Part shown: positions 51,753-63,427 of the stretch, piece by piece
How positions within the stretch are numbered: the stretch's first letter is position 1
Layout of the letters: each line of letters begins with the position of its first letter
Assembly: GCA_000711775.1 (NCBI GenBank)
Contig: ARYC01000820.1
Location: 1 to 64,000, forward strand
Direction: 5' to 3'
DNA length: 64,000 nt
From: Oxytricha trifallax
Taxonomy: Eukaryota > Ciliophora > Spirotrichea > Sporadotrichida > Oxytrichidae
Notes under the pieces: model-generated
Told to the model about the DNA's origin: nothing
The model's input: the letters and a program-made list of their open reading frames with translations, nothing else
Databases searched by the model: none
Made by a program: the position numbers and the translations under genes

Positions 51753-51947
51753 AGTAAATTTGATCAAATTCAGAAATTCTTCTTCTAATCTTCAAAGCAA
51801 GATTACTTTGCTACATCACAGTTATTCTGCAAAATCAACTTTCTTGACAATTTGCCTTAGGAATAAGTTGAATTAAAAAAGAGTGCAAAGAAGATGATAA
51901 AGCATTTTGAAAAGGTTGGCAACTGTCTCAGAAAAATTCTAAACAAA
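51753..51947 (+). CDS. Coding-like fragment, possibly start of a cyclic-nucleotide-binding-like domain
   Basis: A less AT-rich island. The plus strand reads SKFDQIQKFFFQSSKQDYF, ATSQLFCKINFLDNLPQEQ and VELKKSAKKMIKHFEKVGN, then CLRKILNK and TGA near 51945. The pattern hydrophobic-F-x-x-L-P-x-E...L...M....FEKVGN loosely resembles the first helix and strand of cNMP-binding domains; that is a guess from pattern only. AG of ATTCAG (near 51772) may be a splice acceptor. Likely one MDS or exon of a larger gene. Confidence 0.4.
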
Positions 51948-52302
51948 TGATAAACAACAACTTTGCTTAATAAATTCCAGAAAAATAATTAGATTTCTTA
52001 AAAAATTGAATAAATAGTAGTAATAAAATGATGAAGTTTATTATTTTTTAGAAAAGTTATTATATTAATTTAGATGTAAAATTTTAAATAATAAAAGAAT
52101 TTTAAATTATATTTTTATAAAGTCATCTACACTTTATCCAAGCATAATATAATCTATGTTCTATAATTATAATTAATTCATACAAGATTTATAGGAATTT
52201 TTTAATTAAAATTTGATTTGACTCACTTTATTAATAATAAATAAAATCAATATACTTGTACTATATTTAAACTCAGCTTTATTTTTTAGTTTTTAAAATT
52301 AA

Positions 52303-53587
52303 TATTGCTAAAATAGAATTGAAATGGGAAAATTACAGAAATAAATCAAAACTCAAATATCAAATATTTATAACTGCCACTAGTTACAAACCCTTATAGA
52401 TCAAATTTGGTTAACCATGCTTACCGTTGGAATTGGTCTCACCGAAAAGTATCCGTGGCTTAAACGGCTAAAAGAGATCTAAAAAATGATTTTTGACACA
52501 TTTTACATTAGAACTTAAGAAAAGTCCCGTGTATTATAGGTTGATTTGACACCGGATTTTTGTCAAATTCTTGATTTATTTATTAATTAATTATTTAATC
52601 TTAAAAATATAAATAATATACAAAAGATTTGACACTTTTGACACTTTTGACTCTTTTGACATTTGACACCTGTCAAATTTACTAATGCTTTAATCAGAAG
52701 CGACAGTGTTTATGAATTATATTAAATTAGCAGAATATGGATGCAAAGATGAAAAGACTGCTGGAAGGATAGGGCTACTTCACTGAGGAAAAATACGGGG
52801 AGATGTAACTAGAGTATGTTGATTCTGCAGTGGTAATTACAACAAACTCAATGCCATTAGAGTAGCTTAAAAAGATCGACTAGGAGGCGTTTTAGTCATG
52901 GTGCCATCTAATCTCCCTGAGCGAAGTGCAGAGACAAGCCGATAATTCAATTCCTTTCAACATGTTACAACTAGCAAAGTACTTTATGACAAGACTAGAC
53001 GAAGAAAGGACCATGCTTTAGATGTCGTAATAGGATGAGAACATTTGCAGTGAAGTCAGCACAATACAGGAGAACCTCTAATAACTAAAGTGAAAAACTT
53101 GATTTTAAAACTAAAAATGTATAAAGTTTCCATGTTTTATGTTTATTGCATTCTTATTCTGCTAATTTAATATAATTCATAATCACTGTCGCTTCTGATT
53201 AAAGCATTAGTAAATTTGACAGGTGTCAAATGTCAAAAGTGTCAAATCTTTAGTAAATTATTTATATTTTTAAAATCAAATAATTAATTAATAAATCAAT
53301 CAAGTATTTGACAAAATCCGGTGTCAAATGTGTCAAATCGTCAAATCGCCCTATAATACACGGGACTTTTCTTAAGTTCTAATGTAAAATGTGCCAAAAA
53401 TCATTTTTTAGATCTCTTTTAGCCGTTTAAGCCACGGATACTTTTCGGTGAGACCAATTCCAACGGTAAGCATGGTGAAGTAAATTTGATCTATAAGGCT
53501 TTGTAATTAGTGGTAGTTATAAATATTTGATATTTTAGTTTTGATTTATTTCTGTAATTTTCCCATTTCAATTCTATTTAAGCAATA
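52303..53587. mobile_element. Foldback element G2 carrying a Rep fragment in its loop
   Basis: The arms (about 52303-52733 and 53157-53587) are inverted copies. The tips are TATTGCTAAAATAG / CTATTTAAGCAATA, then AATGGGAAAATTAC, then CTGCCACTAGTTACAAACCC as in G1. Iterated TTTGACAC units fill 52491-52678 (TTTGACACTTTTGACACTTT and others). The ~420-base loop is almost entirely one 118-codon ORF, so the element can be read as a Rep element that lost most of its gene. Confidence 0.9.
52737..53093 (+). CDS. C-terminal Rep-type SF3 helicase fragment (118 aa)
   Basis: ATG 52737 to TGA 53091-53093, no internal TGA; TAA/TAG read as Gln. It aligns with the C-terminal part of the element-H protein: MKRLLEGQGYFTEEKYGE against MKSFLEGEGYPINRKYED (SF3 motif B' region), VVITTNSMPL against VFITSNSLPF (motif C, with the conserved Asn), KIDQEAF against KIDKEAF, and PFNMLQLAKYFMTRL against PFTVVQLAQYFFKRL. 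The Walker A and B parts are absent, so it cannot hydrolyse ATP; the open frame suggests recent truncation, a retained role, or an MDS-like exon. It fills the loop of foldback G2. Confidence 0.8.
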
Positions 53588-56500
53588 ATAAAATTTATTT
53601 CAGCCAAAAAAATCTATTATTACACATCAGATAAGTTTTTTATATTTTATTTAAAATAAGAATAATTTGTTATAATTTTTTAGTATATCATGCTATAAAT
53701 ATAGTATTCAATTTAATTTTTATTGTTCTTTTAAAAAGGTTTAAATGTTTATATTTAAGAAATAATAGATTTATTTCAATATTAAAAATTTAAAATGCTT
53801 TTCTAACTTCTTTTATCTCATCGTTTGTTTTGCTCTTAATTAGAATTATTAAAATGATAAATACTTATAATAAAATACTAATTTATTTGATCTAAAATTT
53901 ATATATGATATAATATTTTCCTTTTAATATAATTAATACGGCAGTATATTTTTAAATAATAATTATTTTATATTTGGAAATAACTTATATTTGTTAAAAC
54001 AAAACAAGCATTTTGTTTATGAGAGATGATTATATGCTCTTTCATATAATAAATAAATAATTAAAGGAATATGAAAATATAAAAAATCACCTTAATTAGA
54101 TATTTTACAATAAATTTTAATATTAAAATTTTGCTGATTATAGTACAAATATAATAATTAAATATAAATACTTATTATTGCATTATTTATATAATATTTG
54201 CTTAAATGATTAGTAATATAATGTATTAATTATTATCTGTCATAATAATCAAAAGTTGTATTTTAATAATTATTAAATTTTAGTTTTAATTATGAATTCT
54301 TTTTGTAATGTAATTATATATTCAATTTTCAAGATTTTTTGAATAATAAATCTAATTTATTATATAATTTTTTGTTGTTGTATGATGCTTAAGATTAATA
54401 AACAAAAATTTTACTTTCAAATAATTATTGTAACAATTTTAGCATCTTAAAAGAAAAAAACAAGTTAATTTTTTTAAGAGATGAAATTGAGTTTGAGTTG
54501 TAAATTCCTTATTACTTTTTAAGATGAAATTTTGGGATCTATATTGAAATCTATTTGTTTTTAATTTTAAAAACTTTGTTATAATATTTTTTGTTTTATC
54601 TGGGTTTTATCTTTCTAATTCTCTCTAAATGAATCTTTTAAATTTATTACTTATGTCAAACTAAATTTAATGAAAATACTTGAATAATTTATGACTTTTA
54701 TTTGAAAAATAAAATTTTTGGTATTATTATAAAATAATTAAGAAATATGGAAAAAATCACAATTAAAAAGTTATCTAAATAACAATTAATTACATTGAAT
54801 AATAATTTAATTATAATTGCAATAATAATGAATGTTTCTAAATTTATATAATTCATGCTTTTAATTTTATAATAAATATGATAAATGATTAAAATTTATA
54901 AATTAATTAAAGATTTATAAAATTGATCTACTCGTCAAGTATTGAAATGGAATAAATAACTTAAAATATTTAAATACATTTTTTTTAACAAACTTTAATT
55001 TTTACTTGTTTTGATAACTTAAATTAATTTTTATATATTAATATTATTATATAATTTAAAATATAAAATATTAATTTCATATTAATCAAATAGATTTAAT
55101 ATTAAATAATTTTTTATATTTATTTAAAAATATTACAAAATTTAATTTTCTCGTTAAGTTAAAAATAATTAATAAATCAAAAATAAAAAACATTCATTTG
55201 TATTTTTTAATTATTTTAAGAACAAATTCTTATAGAATTATTTAAATGTTAATGTACTTAATTCCCACGAAACTTCTTTTTATAGTTTTATCGTTAATAT
55301 AATAATTTTTTAAGCTATAATTTTTATTCAAGGATTACTAAATAAAATTTAAAATTTAAAAAATAGAATTTAAATATTTATTATTATAATATAATTTGTA
55401 AATATTTAGACAAAACTAAATATGAACAACTTAAAATTTATAATTGCTAATATTTTATTAACAATAAACTTATTTAATTATTTATTTAAAATAATTTAAA
55501 ATAACTTTTATCGTGATTTGTAAGAGATTAAGACATAATTTAATATGAGTTAGAAGATTAAGAGGAACTACTATTCAGATAATGCTAAATTTTGATTAAT
55601 TATTTGAAATGATTAATAAACTAAAATATAAAAACCAAATTCTTAAAATTATATACCATAATAACATTAATACATAGTAAATTTCCTAAAAAAAATATAT
55701 TTTTATAATTATTTAATATATTTTTGATTGCCTTATTCTTAAATTATAGTAAGTTTATTTTAATTAAAATTAATAATCCTTTATAACGTTTTATTAATTT
55801 TACCAAGATAATTTAATTGAGAGATACTAAGGTAAAATTATCAATTTGCTTTAAATTAAATTTTATCTTAACTTTATCAAAGAATTCTCTTAATACTTCA
55901 AACTGGTTGAATATCTATAAATTTAATGATTTAATAATTTTTTAATTTAATTATCATCATAATTAATTTGTCATCCTTTATTTAAATAATATCAAAATAA
56001 CTAGTTTTTATTAAATGTTTATTTAATTTTGGTAAAAAATGAAATATTTTAACATCATATTAATAATTATATATTTAAAAGTGATCTATTTTATGGAAAT
56101 TTTATAACAATTATTTTTTAATGAAAAAGATTTTATGACTGTTTATTTTTAAACTTTTTAAACTTAATAGCTTAATTTATATTAGAAATATTATTTAAAT
56201 AGTTTATCTTGCGGCTTGGCATGGAGGATATTAATATTATGTATTAAGTATAATTATAGTGGTTAAAGTTTAATATATTAATTTGTAGTATTATTTAATT
56301 ATTTATTTTACATATTATAAATAATTTTTTTTCTCAATATGTAAATAAATATATTAGGATTTTTTATAATTAATAAGATAAATATAATTAAATGTAATTT
56401 TCATTAAAACTATATTTATATTTTATATTTTTTTGGAGAGGAAGTTTCCTGCACTGGTTTATGATAAAAAAAAAATTTAAGGGAAATTTACTGTACTTTT

Positions 56501-57675
56501 TTTAATTTTTTGATTTTTAATTTTTTTAAATTAAATTAATCTTTATAACAACTATCAACCAACTTTAGGACTAATTTCATAGTTTTAATTATTCTTTTAT
56601 TTATCAATCAATAGTCAATATCTCCTTCAGATTCCAAAAACTCTGAGATTTTTCATCTTATATTTTTACGTTCTGTCTCTTTATTATTATATTACTTTAC
56701 TATAGTAATTCCAATATTGTATGCAATTTTTAGTGTCATTCTGATTTAATATATCTTGTTCTTACCATGCCTATTTAATGTTAGACTAAATCTTCTTGAG
56801 CTACTTCAATGATGAACAATATGCTCTTAATATTTAATGGGTCATAAAAATATAAAATTTGATTATTTATGTAAAATTTATTAAATTTAGCATAAAGAAA
56901 AAAAAAAGTGCAGGAAATTTCCCCCCCTTTTTTGGACATAATTGATAATAAAATTATTATTTAAATTGTTTAAAAATTATTATTTTTAATTTTATATTAA
57001 AATTTAAATAAAGATAAATATTGTAAGCTGCTTTTAAAAACTTTTAATTTAAAATAAATCTCGCCTAGAAAATGGAAAGCTAAAATAATAAATAGGATTA
57101 TTTGATTGAAATAGTTAAGTGATATCCCAATAACTTCTCAAATTCAATAAAATTCTTAAAAAGATAGAATGATCATTAATAATAATAAATTTTTTAATTA
57201 AACTATATTTATATATATTCATTTAAATATTAAAGTATATAAATAATATTAATGATGGTCAGTTTAATATTCATTAATTAAATTTTCTATTTATAACAAT
57301 TATAATAATTCATAAGATTAAATTATATTATTTTTATATTTAAACTTTAAAAGAAAGATAAAATATGAGTACCAATAAAGATAAAATAAATTAATATTAG
57401 TATTTAACTATAATCTTAAGATTTTATATTATTGCATTTTAATTATGATAAAAATAGATCAGTTAACATAATATTATCATAATTGAAATATCTATTTATG
57501 ATTATATTAAAAATAATTTCATATAAATTTATTGATTAATATAATTGATCTTTAACTATTTAAAATAATATTTGCTGTACTTTAAAAATATAATATTAAT
57601 CTTTGATATTATTATTTATTTTTAAATATAAATTAAAATAAATGCTATAATTTTTAATTTGTGTAAATTTAAATG
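53588..57675. other. AT-rich DNA, no gene seen
   Basis: AT-rich tract. Two facing C/G-run marks at about 56435-56510 and 56880-56935 (GGAAGTTTCCTGCACTGG... and GTGCAGGAAATTTCCCCCCC) suggest an old, decayed foldback with a C-run end, but the arms do not pair well by eye. Confidence 0.4.
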
Positions 57676-57689
57676 ATTTAAAAATTATC

Positions 57690-57942
57690 TTTATATATTT
57701 TTAACTTATATTATCAATTAAACTAAGCAACAGCGGAATGAGGAATCAAAATCAAATAAACGATTTTCAACATTATATAAAGAATAATAAGAATTTCATA
57801 AATAATTTAGGAATAAGTTCTATTAGGGAAAATAAAAATTAATTAAAGCTAATTTATTATTAATTAACTTCAGTTAAATATTTAAAAAAGTCTCCAAACT
57901 TTAAAAATATTTTTTTCTACTGTAAGCTTATTAAAAATGACT
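57690..57942 (+). CDS. Coding-like frame (possible MDS), unknown
   Basis: Open from about 57690 to TGA near 57940, reading TKQQRNEESKSNKRFSTLYK, EQQEFHKQFRNKFYQGKQK, then LIKANLLLINFSQIFKKV. The first half is charged and protein-like; the rest could be random AT sequence. No start or splice site fixed, no family recognised. Confidence 0.25.
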
Positions 57943-59885
57943 CGGTGGATCTATTGCTATTTTTTGTAATTATATTTCTCTCAAAATTAAGAAAGACACA
58001 ATATATTGATTTTAAGTTAGTTCAAAATCAAAATATCTCACTTCAAAGAATTAATTAGGAATATTATTAATTGTGTAATCAGTTTAAATTGCGGGATCTA
58101 TAGTAGATTTGACTTAATGCTTAGTCTCTTTGGATTTGATAACTACCATGATTTAAAATTTAATTAAATTAATTCATTTCTCTAATCAATGTGTTTATAC
58201 AGTATTAATAGTATCTATATAAATAAATATTATTATTATATTTATTATTATTTAACTATCTTCTGATATATGAAATAATTTGCATACAATTGCTGAAAAT
58301 TGATTTAATAAATCCAAATGGTCCATTTTAATTTTAATAATATTTTTATTATTTATTATAAAATTATAACCAAAACTTTATAAGTTTTTATATATTATGA
58401 ATATGTATTTTATTGAAAATTGATCCATTTAGTTTAGGTTAGCATTTATTTATTTATCTAACTAAAGAAATTTTAAAAATAATAATCTCTTTATTCCTTA
58501 AATTTTTTTGTTATTTATTTAAAGTTTAGGTGTTCTTTGCAGATTAAGAAAGTGAGTGACAACAAATTTATATTATTAATTGCATCTCTAACTTAGCTTG
58601 ATATTTTTATTTCTTTGATTAATTAGCATGTTTTTATTTTTGATAAATTTTACTTTATTTATTAATCCATATGTTTGATTTAAATATCAAAAAGTTATTA
58701 ATTAACTTTTTTATTAATTATTTATTTTTAAAAAAATTTTTAATGTATTATAAATATCTTTTAATTTTTTGTTTGTCTTCAATGGAAATTATCCTTATTT
58801 ATTTTTACTCTTTAAATTTTTTTCCAATTATACATTAATTTGCTAGTTTTCTTATTACTATTAAGTTTCTTATTTAGCTAATCTAGTACAATAGTAAATG
58901 TTCTACATCTTGGTATATTTTTCAACGATTATAAAACTTTGTATTTAAAATAAAATCAAAAAATAGCTTAAGAGTCTAATTTAATTAAATACAAGAATAT
59001 TTCAAATAAAAATATAAGCTTATTATATATTATAAAAATTTAATTTTTTAATGAATTAACTAATATCTAATTTATATTAACCTAAAGTTATTTAATAATT
59101 ATATAAATGCAAAAATTGATCTTAATATATTTTAAAATTTATTGATTGTATTTTACCTTCAAAAATATCTAAATTAAATACAAAAATATAATTGTCATAA
59201 AACTTACCATAAATATTTTAGTTTATTCTTAAATAATAAAATATAATAATTATATTTTTTTATATTTATAATTTTAAATTTTTATTTAAAAGATCAATAT
59301 TTTAATTATTTTAAAAAAAAACTATAAGAACTTAAAATTCATTTCAAATCTTCATTTCCCTATATTTAATTGTTATATAATTTTTGCTTTATCCCTGAAT
59401 GCTGGTAGATGACATCATTCATAAAAAATATTAATTTGCACATTGAATAATTTACTTAATTATATTTAATAAAGTCGTAATTATTTATATTTCAAATACA
59501 ATTATTATGGGTATAAACAAACAAATTTGACTGTTATTACTTATATCATATAATTTGATAAATTTTAATTTTAAATTAATCTATGATTTTATAATTGCCA
59601 TGTAAAAACAAGCGCTCAAAGTTAATAATTTATATAATTCATTAGATTTCTGAACTTTCCTAATTATTGTAAATAATATATTTAAATAAAAATATTCAAA
59701 GTACAATACTTCTGAGAATACATATTGATAAATTAAAAAATATATATTGAAATCAATAAAATTTACTTTGTAATTACTTACTTAATTTAATTTTATATAA
59801 AATGAGATTAAATTTGCGTCTAAATAAAATTAATCACACTGAATATATTGAAATTTAAATCTTCGATCATGAATTTAAGTAAGTG
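57943..59885. other. AT-rich DNA, no gene seen
   Basis: AT-rich; nothing recognised. Confidence 0.5.
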
Positions 59886-61096
59886 TTCCAACCGAGACCC
59901 CCCCCTCCCCCCCTCCCACCCTAACTAGACCCCCCCTCCCACCCTAACTAGACCCCCCCTCCCAGCCTAAAGACCCCCCTCCCACCTAACTAGACCCCCC
60001 TCCCACCTCAACAACATCCCTATTCATATGAAAATTTTGATTCTCATGTCTATATCATTTTCCTTCATGACATCTTGATCTCATAATATTTTTTATTGAT
60101 AAAATATATCATTTTTTAAAAAAAATATTTTTCCAACAAATCAAAGCTACTCTTTATTAATTTTCTTATTTAACAACTTTACTTCGTCCGTCATCTTTTT
60201 TATTGAAATGCTCCCATAGGAAATTAATTAAAGTATATTTCCATTTGACTGGATAATAATAAAAATTTGTGAGCCAAATAATCATATAACTTTATATTTT
60301 TAAAAAAGTTGTAATCACTTTATTAATCTATATTAGAAATATGATTGATTTTAAAAATAAATTTTCCAATTTTCTATAATTATTACTAATAACATTTTTA
60401 TAGAAATTAATAGTTATGGAAAAATTCATTTGAAAGAATATTAAAATAGAACCTATTTAAAAAAATTTTATTATTTTCAAAGTAACTATCATAAATAAAT
60501 AATGTAGTTGATTAGATTTAAATCAGTTCCTTTACAAACTTATTTTTATTATATGTTTTTAATAGGTTCTATTTTAATATTCTTTCAAATGAATTTTTCC
60601 ATAACTATTAATTTCTATAAAAATGTTATTAGTAATAATTATAGAAAATTGGAAAATTTATTTTTAAAATCAATCATATTTCTAATATAGATTAATAAAG
60701 TGATTACAACTTTTTTAAAAATATAAAGTTATATGATTATTTGGCTCACAAATTTTTATTATTATCCAGTCAAATGGAAATATACTTTAATTAATTTCCT
60801 ATGGGAGCATTTCAATAAAAAAGATGACGGACGAAGTAAAGTTGTTAAATAAGAAAATTAATAAAGAGTAGCTTTGATTTGTTGGAAAAATATTTTTTTA
60901 TAAAAATGATATATTTTATCAATAAAAAATATTATGAGATCAAGATGTCATGAAGGAAAATGATATAGACATGAGAATCAAAATTTTCATATGAATAGGG
61001 ATGTTGTTGAGGTGGGAGGGGGGGTCTAGTTAGGGGGGAGAGGGGGGTCTCGTTTTAGGCCTGGGAGGGGGGTGGGAGGGGGGGTCTCGGTTGGAA
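59886..61096. mobile_element. Foldback element F with C/G-run tandem ends
   Basis: The arms (about 59886-60457 and 60561-61096) are inverted copies around a ~103-base loop. The tips are TTCCAACCGAGACCCCC / GGGGGTCTCGGTTGGAA, one or two bases different from the tips of E over the first ten bases. Inside comes CCCTATTCATATGAAAA and CTTCATGACATCTTGATC, again parallel to E. No coding capacity; the 60-codon frame at 60508-60690 crosses loop and arm and is not credible. Confidence 0.9.
59897..60013 (+). repeat. C-rich tandem repeat (about 23-bp unit) in left arm of F
   Basis: About five units of the type CCCCCCCTCCCACCCTAACT, separated by AGA. The opposite strand consists of G-runs that could form G-quadruplexes. 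The right arm counterpart (about 61013-61088) has a different unit number and order. Confidence 0.85.
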
Positions 61097-61562
61097 ACAA
61101 GTAAGAATATCTCATAGGTAATAATTTAAATAAACTTAATGTTGATTTACTTAAAAAATAAAAAATATGAATGAATACTTTGCAACTTTTAGTTTGCTAA
61201 GTTGAGCTGACATACAGGAGAAAATGAAAAGGATTTTAAAAATAAAAAAAATTCCTTAGCTCAAGAAGTTATGATTTATACTAAATTATGAACAATTTAT
61301 TTAAATTATCTTGTCATACATTTGGCCCTTTGTTATTTTTGTGAAACTGTAATCCCATTGTTTTTCACGCTATGCTTCTCTAGTTTTAAAAAGGTGGATT
61401 TAAAATAATTTTAATTTTTTCCATGAAATTATCGCTACGTCTGATGATATTAGGATTAATGTTGAAATGGGCTAAGCGTCTCTTGAGAATTGTCATTATT
61501 CTCATGAAATGTTAATTTTGATACCTATGCATAAGTTTTTGCCTATGAGATAAGAGTGATAT
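61097..61562. other. Spacer between F and H
   Basis: Moderately AT-rich, no coding-like frame supported. Confidence 0.45.
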
Positions 61563-61931
61563 TATTACTAAAATACATAAAATTGGGTAAATTGGTATAA
61601 ATTCAAATAAACGAAAGAATATTATCATATATAACAGTCATGACTTTGATATTTGATAAATTAAATTTAATGTACAGTTTTAAAATTACTAAGAAATCTG
61701 AATGTAAAATTGTCTATTGTACAATTAATTCCTGTATAAATTGCCCTATAAAATAAACAAAAAGTTAATGTACAAATCCTAAAATTGTACACGAAATGTG
61801 CAGGAAGGATCAGTGTATTAGTGCTTAGAAGTACATAAATAGCAACAATGTACAATAGACAATAGACAATTCGGGTTTTAAGATTTTATGATTATTGTAC
61901 ACTGAGATAAAAGGGTGCAGCGAATAAATAT
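61563..61931 (+). repeat. Left terminal inverted repeat of H with TGTACA iterons
   Basis: Contains six TGTACA palindromes (near 61671, 61737, 61769, 61786, 61850, 61896) and several ATAGACAAT units, both rare by chance at this base composition. The last third ends GATAAAAGGGTGCAG before the Rep gene, so it could also hold the Rep promoter. Confidence 0.85.
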
Positions 61932-62001
61932 TTAATAATTAATAATTAAAAATAAATCTAAAGATTGAACATTTGAAATAAGGGAGTCTCTCTATTACTT
62001 T

Positions 62002-63360
62002 ATGAGATATTCACACTCCACAAAAAATAAAATCATAATGATGCAGGGGTCCGTAGAAGATAAATACAATCTCAGATAGTACTTCTTGTTTTCTATCACA
62101 TTCAGTATATCAGATAAGCGCTTTAAAAGAGTTGAAAAGGAGATACTATCTGTTAATTCGCGCTTAAGCCACATCTCTATTTTTCGAGACACCACAGATG
62201 GCAAACAGTATTTAAGCGTTCATGTAAAGGATGGCTAACCAGGTCTCAGCAAGAATACTTTTACATCAGATAGGTATAGAGGAAAAGATGCGATAGACAA
62301 ATTAAAACTAGGCTAAAAGAACATCGGTTTGGTGCAGTGTAAGAGCATATTTAAGAACTACAAATCAATAGTGCTTATCCACGGAAATCAAGATCAATTC
62401 GATGACTTTATTTAGACACTGAGTAAATCTATGGGAATATCACTGTTGGAGGAAAAGAAGGAAGCTCGGCTCACAAAAGAGGAAATAGTGAGCGAGGTGA
62501 TTAATCGCAGCGCTGGAGGCAGTATTCAAGATGTTAAGGATTACTACGAAGATAATATTGGAAATATTAGTAAGCTTGTCCAGATCGTAAATCACAGTCA
62601 ACACATAAAAACACATCTCAAGTATTGCAAGTAGATCGGGTATATGTAAATGGTGCAAATGAGCAAGATAGAACAATTACAGAGCTTTCTGGAAGGCGTG
62701 AGAATGGCTGGACAACTTGAAGCTGAGCTAGATGATGACTATATGAGAAGCTGCAATTATCTTGCAGTAGTGGATGCTTTGTTTAGAGTGATCTTTAGAA
62801 AATGCGAGAAGAAGATGAACGCCGTGTGGCTCTTTGGCGACCCAGATACCGGAAAAACTACCATCGCCAGAATGCTTGAGCAAATATTTATAACTGAGAG
62901 ATTTCAAGAGTCTTCTAGTCAGTTCCAAGTGACCACAGGCAGGACTGAGAGAAAGCCATCAGTTATCATCATGAACGAGATTAATCACTAGCAATTCTTC
63001 AGCAAAAACAACATCGCAGCAATGAAGAGCTTCCTAGAAGGAGAGGGGTATCCTATCAACCGCAAATATGAAGATCCGGAGATCAAGTACTCGGGGTGAG
63101 AAGTGTTCATTACTTCTAATAGCTTACCATTCAATAAGATACCGAAGATTGACAAAGAGGCATTCCTTACAAGAATAACGCTGATTGAACTCAAGAAGAG
63201 CATCATAGAGGTAGGAAAGCCTTTTCCATTCACCGTAGTTCAATTGGCTCAATACTTCTTCAAGCGGCTGTATAATGAAGGAGATGTACCAGGATAGGCG
63301 GGAGAGACCTGTGACGACTCAACAGTAGATGGAATTGAAGATGGGAATAGGACCGAATGA
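62002..63360 (+). CDS. Rep-type SF3 helicase protein of element H, one in-frame TGA
   Basis: ATG 62002 to TGA 63358-63360, 452 codons in one frame with TAA/TAG as Gln; an in-frame TGA at 61966 precedes the start. SF3 motifs: Walker A GDPDTGKTT (G279-T287, Lys285), Walker B PSVIIMNEI (about 319-327), B' FLEGEGYPINRKYED, and motif C EVFITSN (367-373, Asn373). SF3 helicases are the replication helicases of CRESS-DNA, parvo-like and other small replicons. The first ~210 residues show no convincing HUH endonuclease signature; YLSVHVKDGQPG and a Tyr/Lys pair in DRYRGKD are the only possible traces. One TGA occurs at 63097-63099 (codon 366), just before motif C; the homologous G2 protein has Ser there, reachable from TCA by one change. 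So this copy is either a recent nonsense mutant or uses TGA readthrough. Ends acidic (DDSTVDGIEDGNRTE). Confidence 0.85.
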
Positions 63361-63427
63361 TAATTATATACACTGTGCCACATTCCTCTAATAAATTAAA
63401 GTCTTTTTGTATTTAAAATACATATAA

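Noticed and set aside
62728..63233. Minus-strand ORFs opposite the Rep gene
   Set aside because: Antisense shadows of the SF3 helicase frame.
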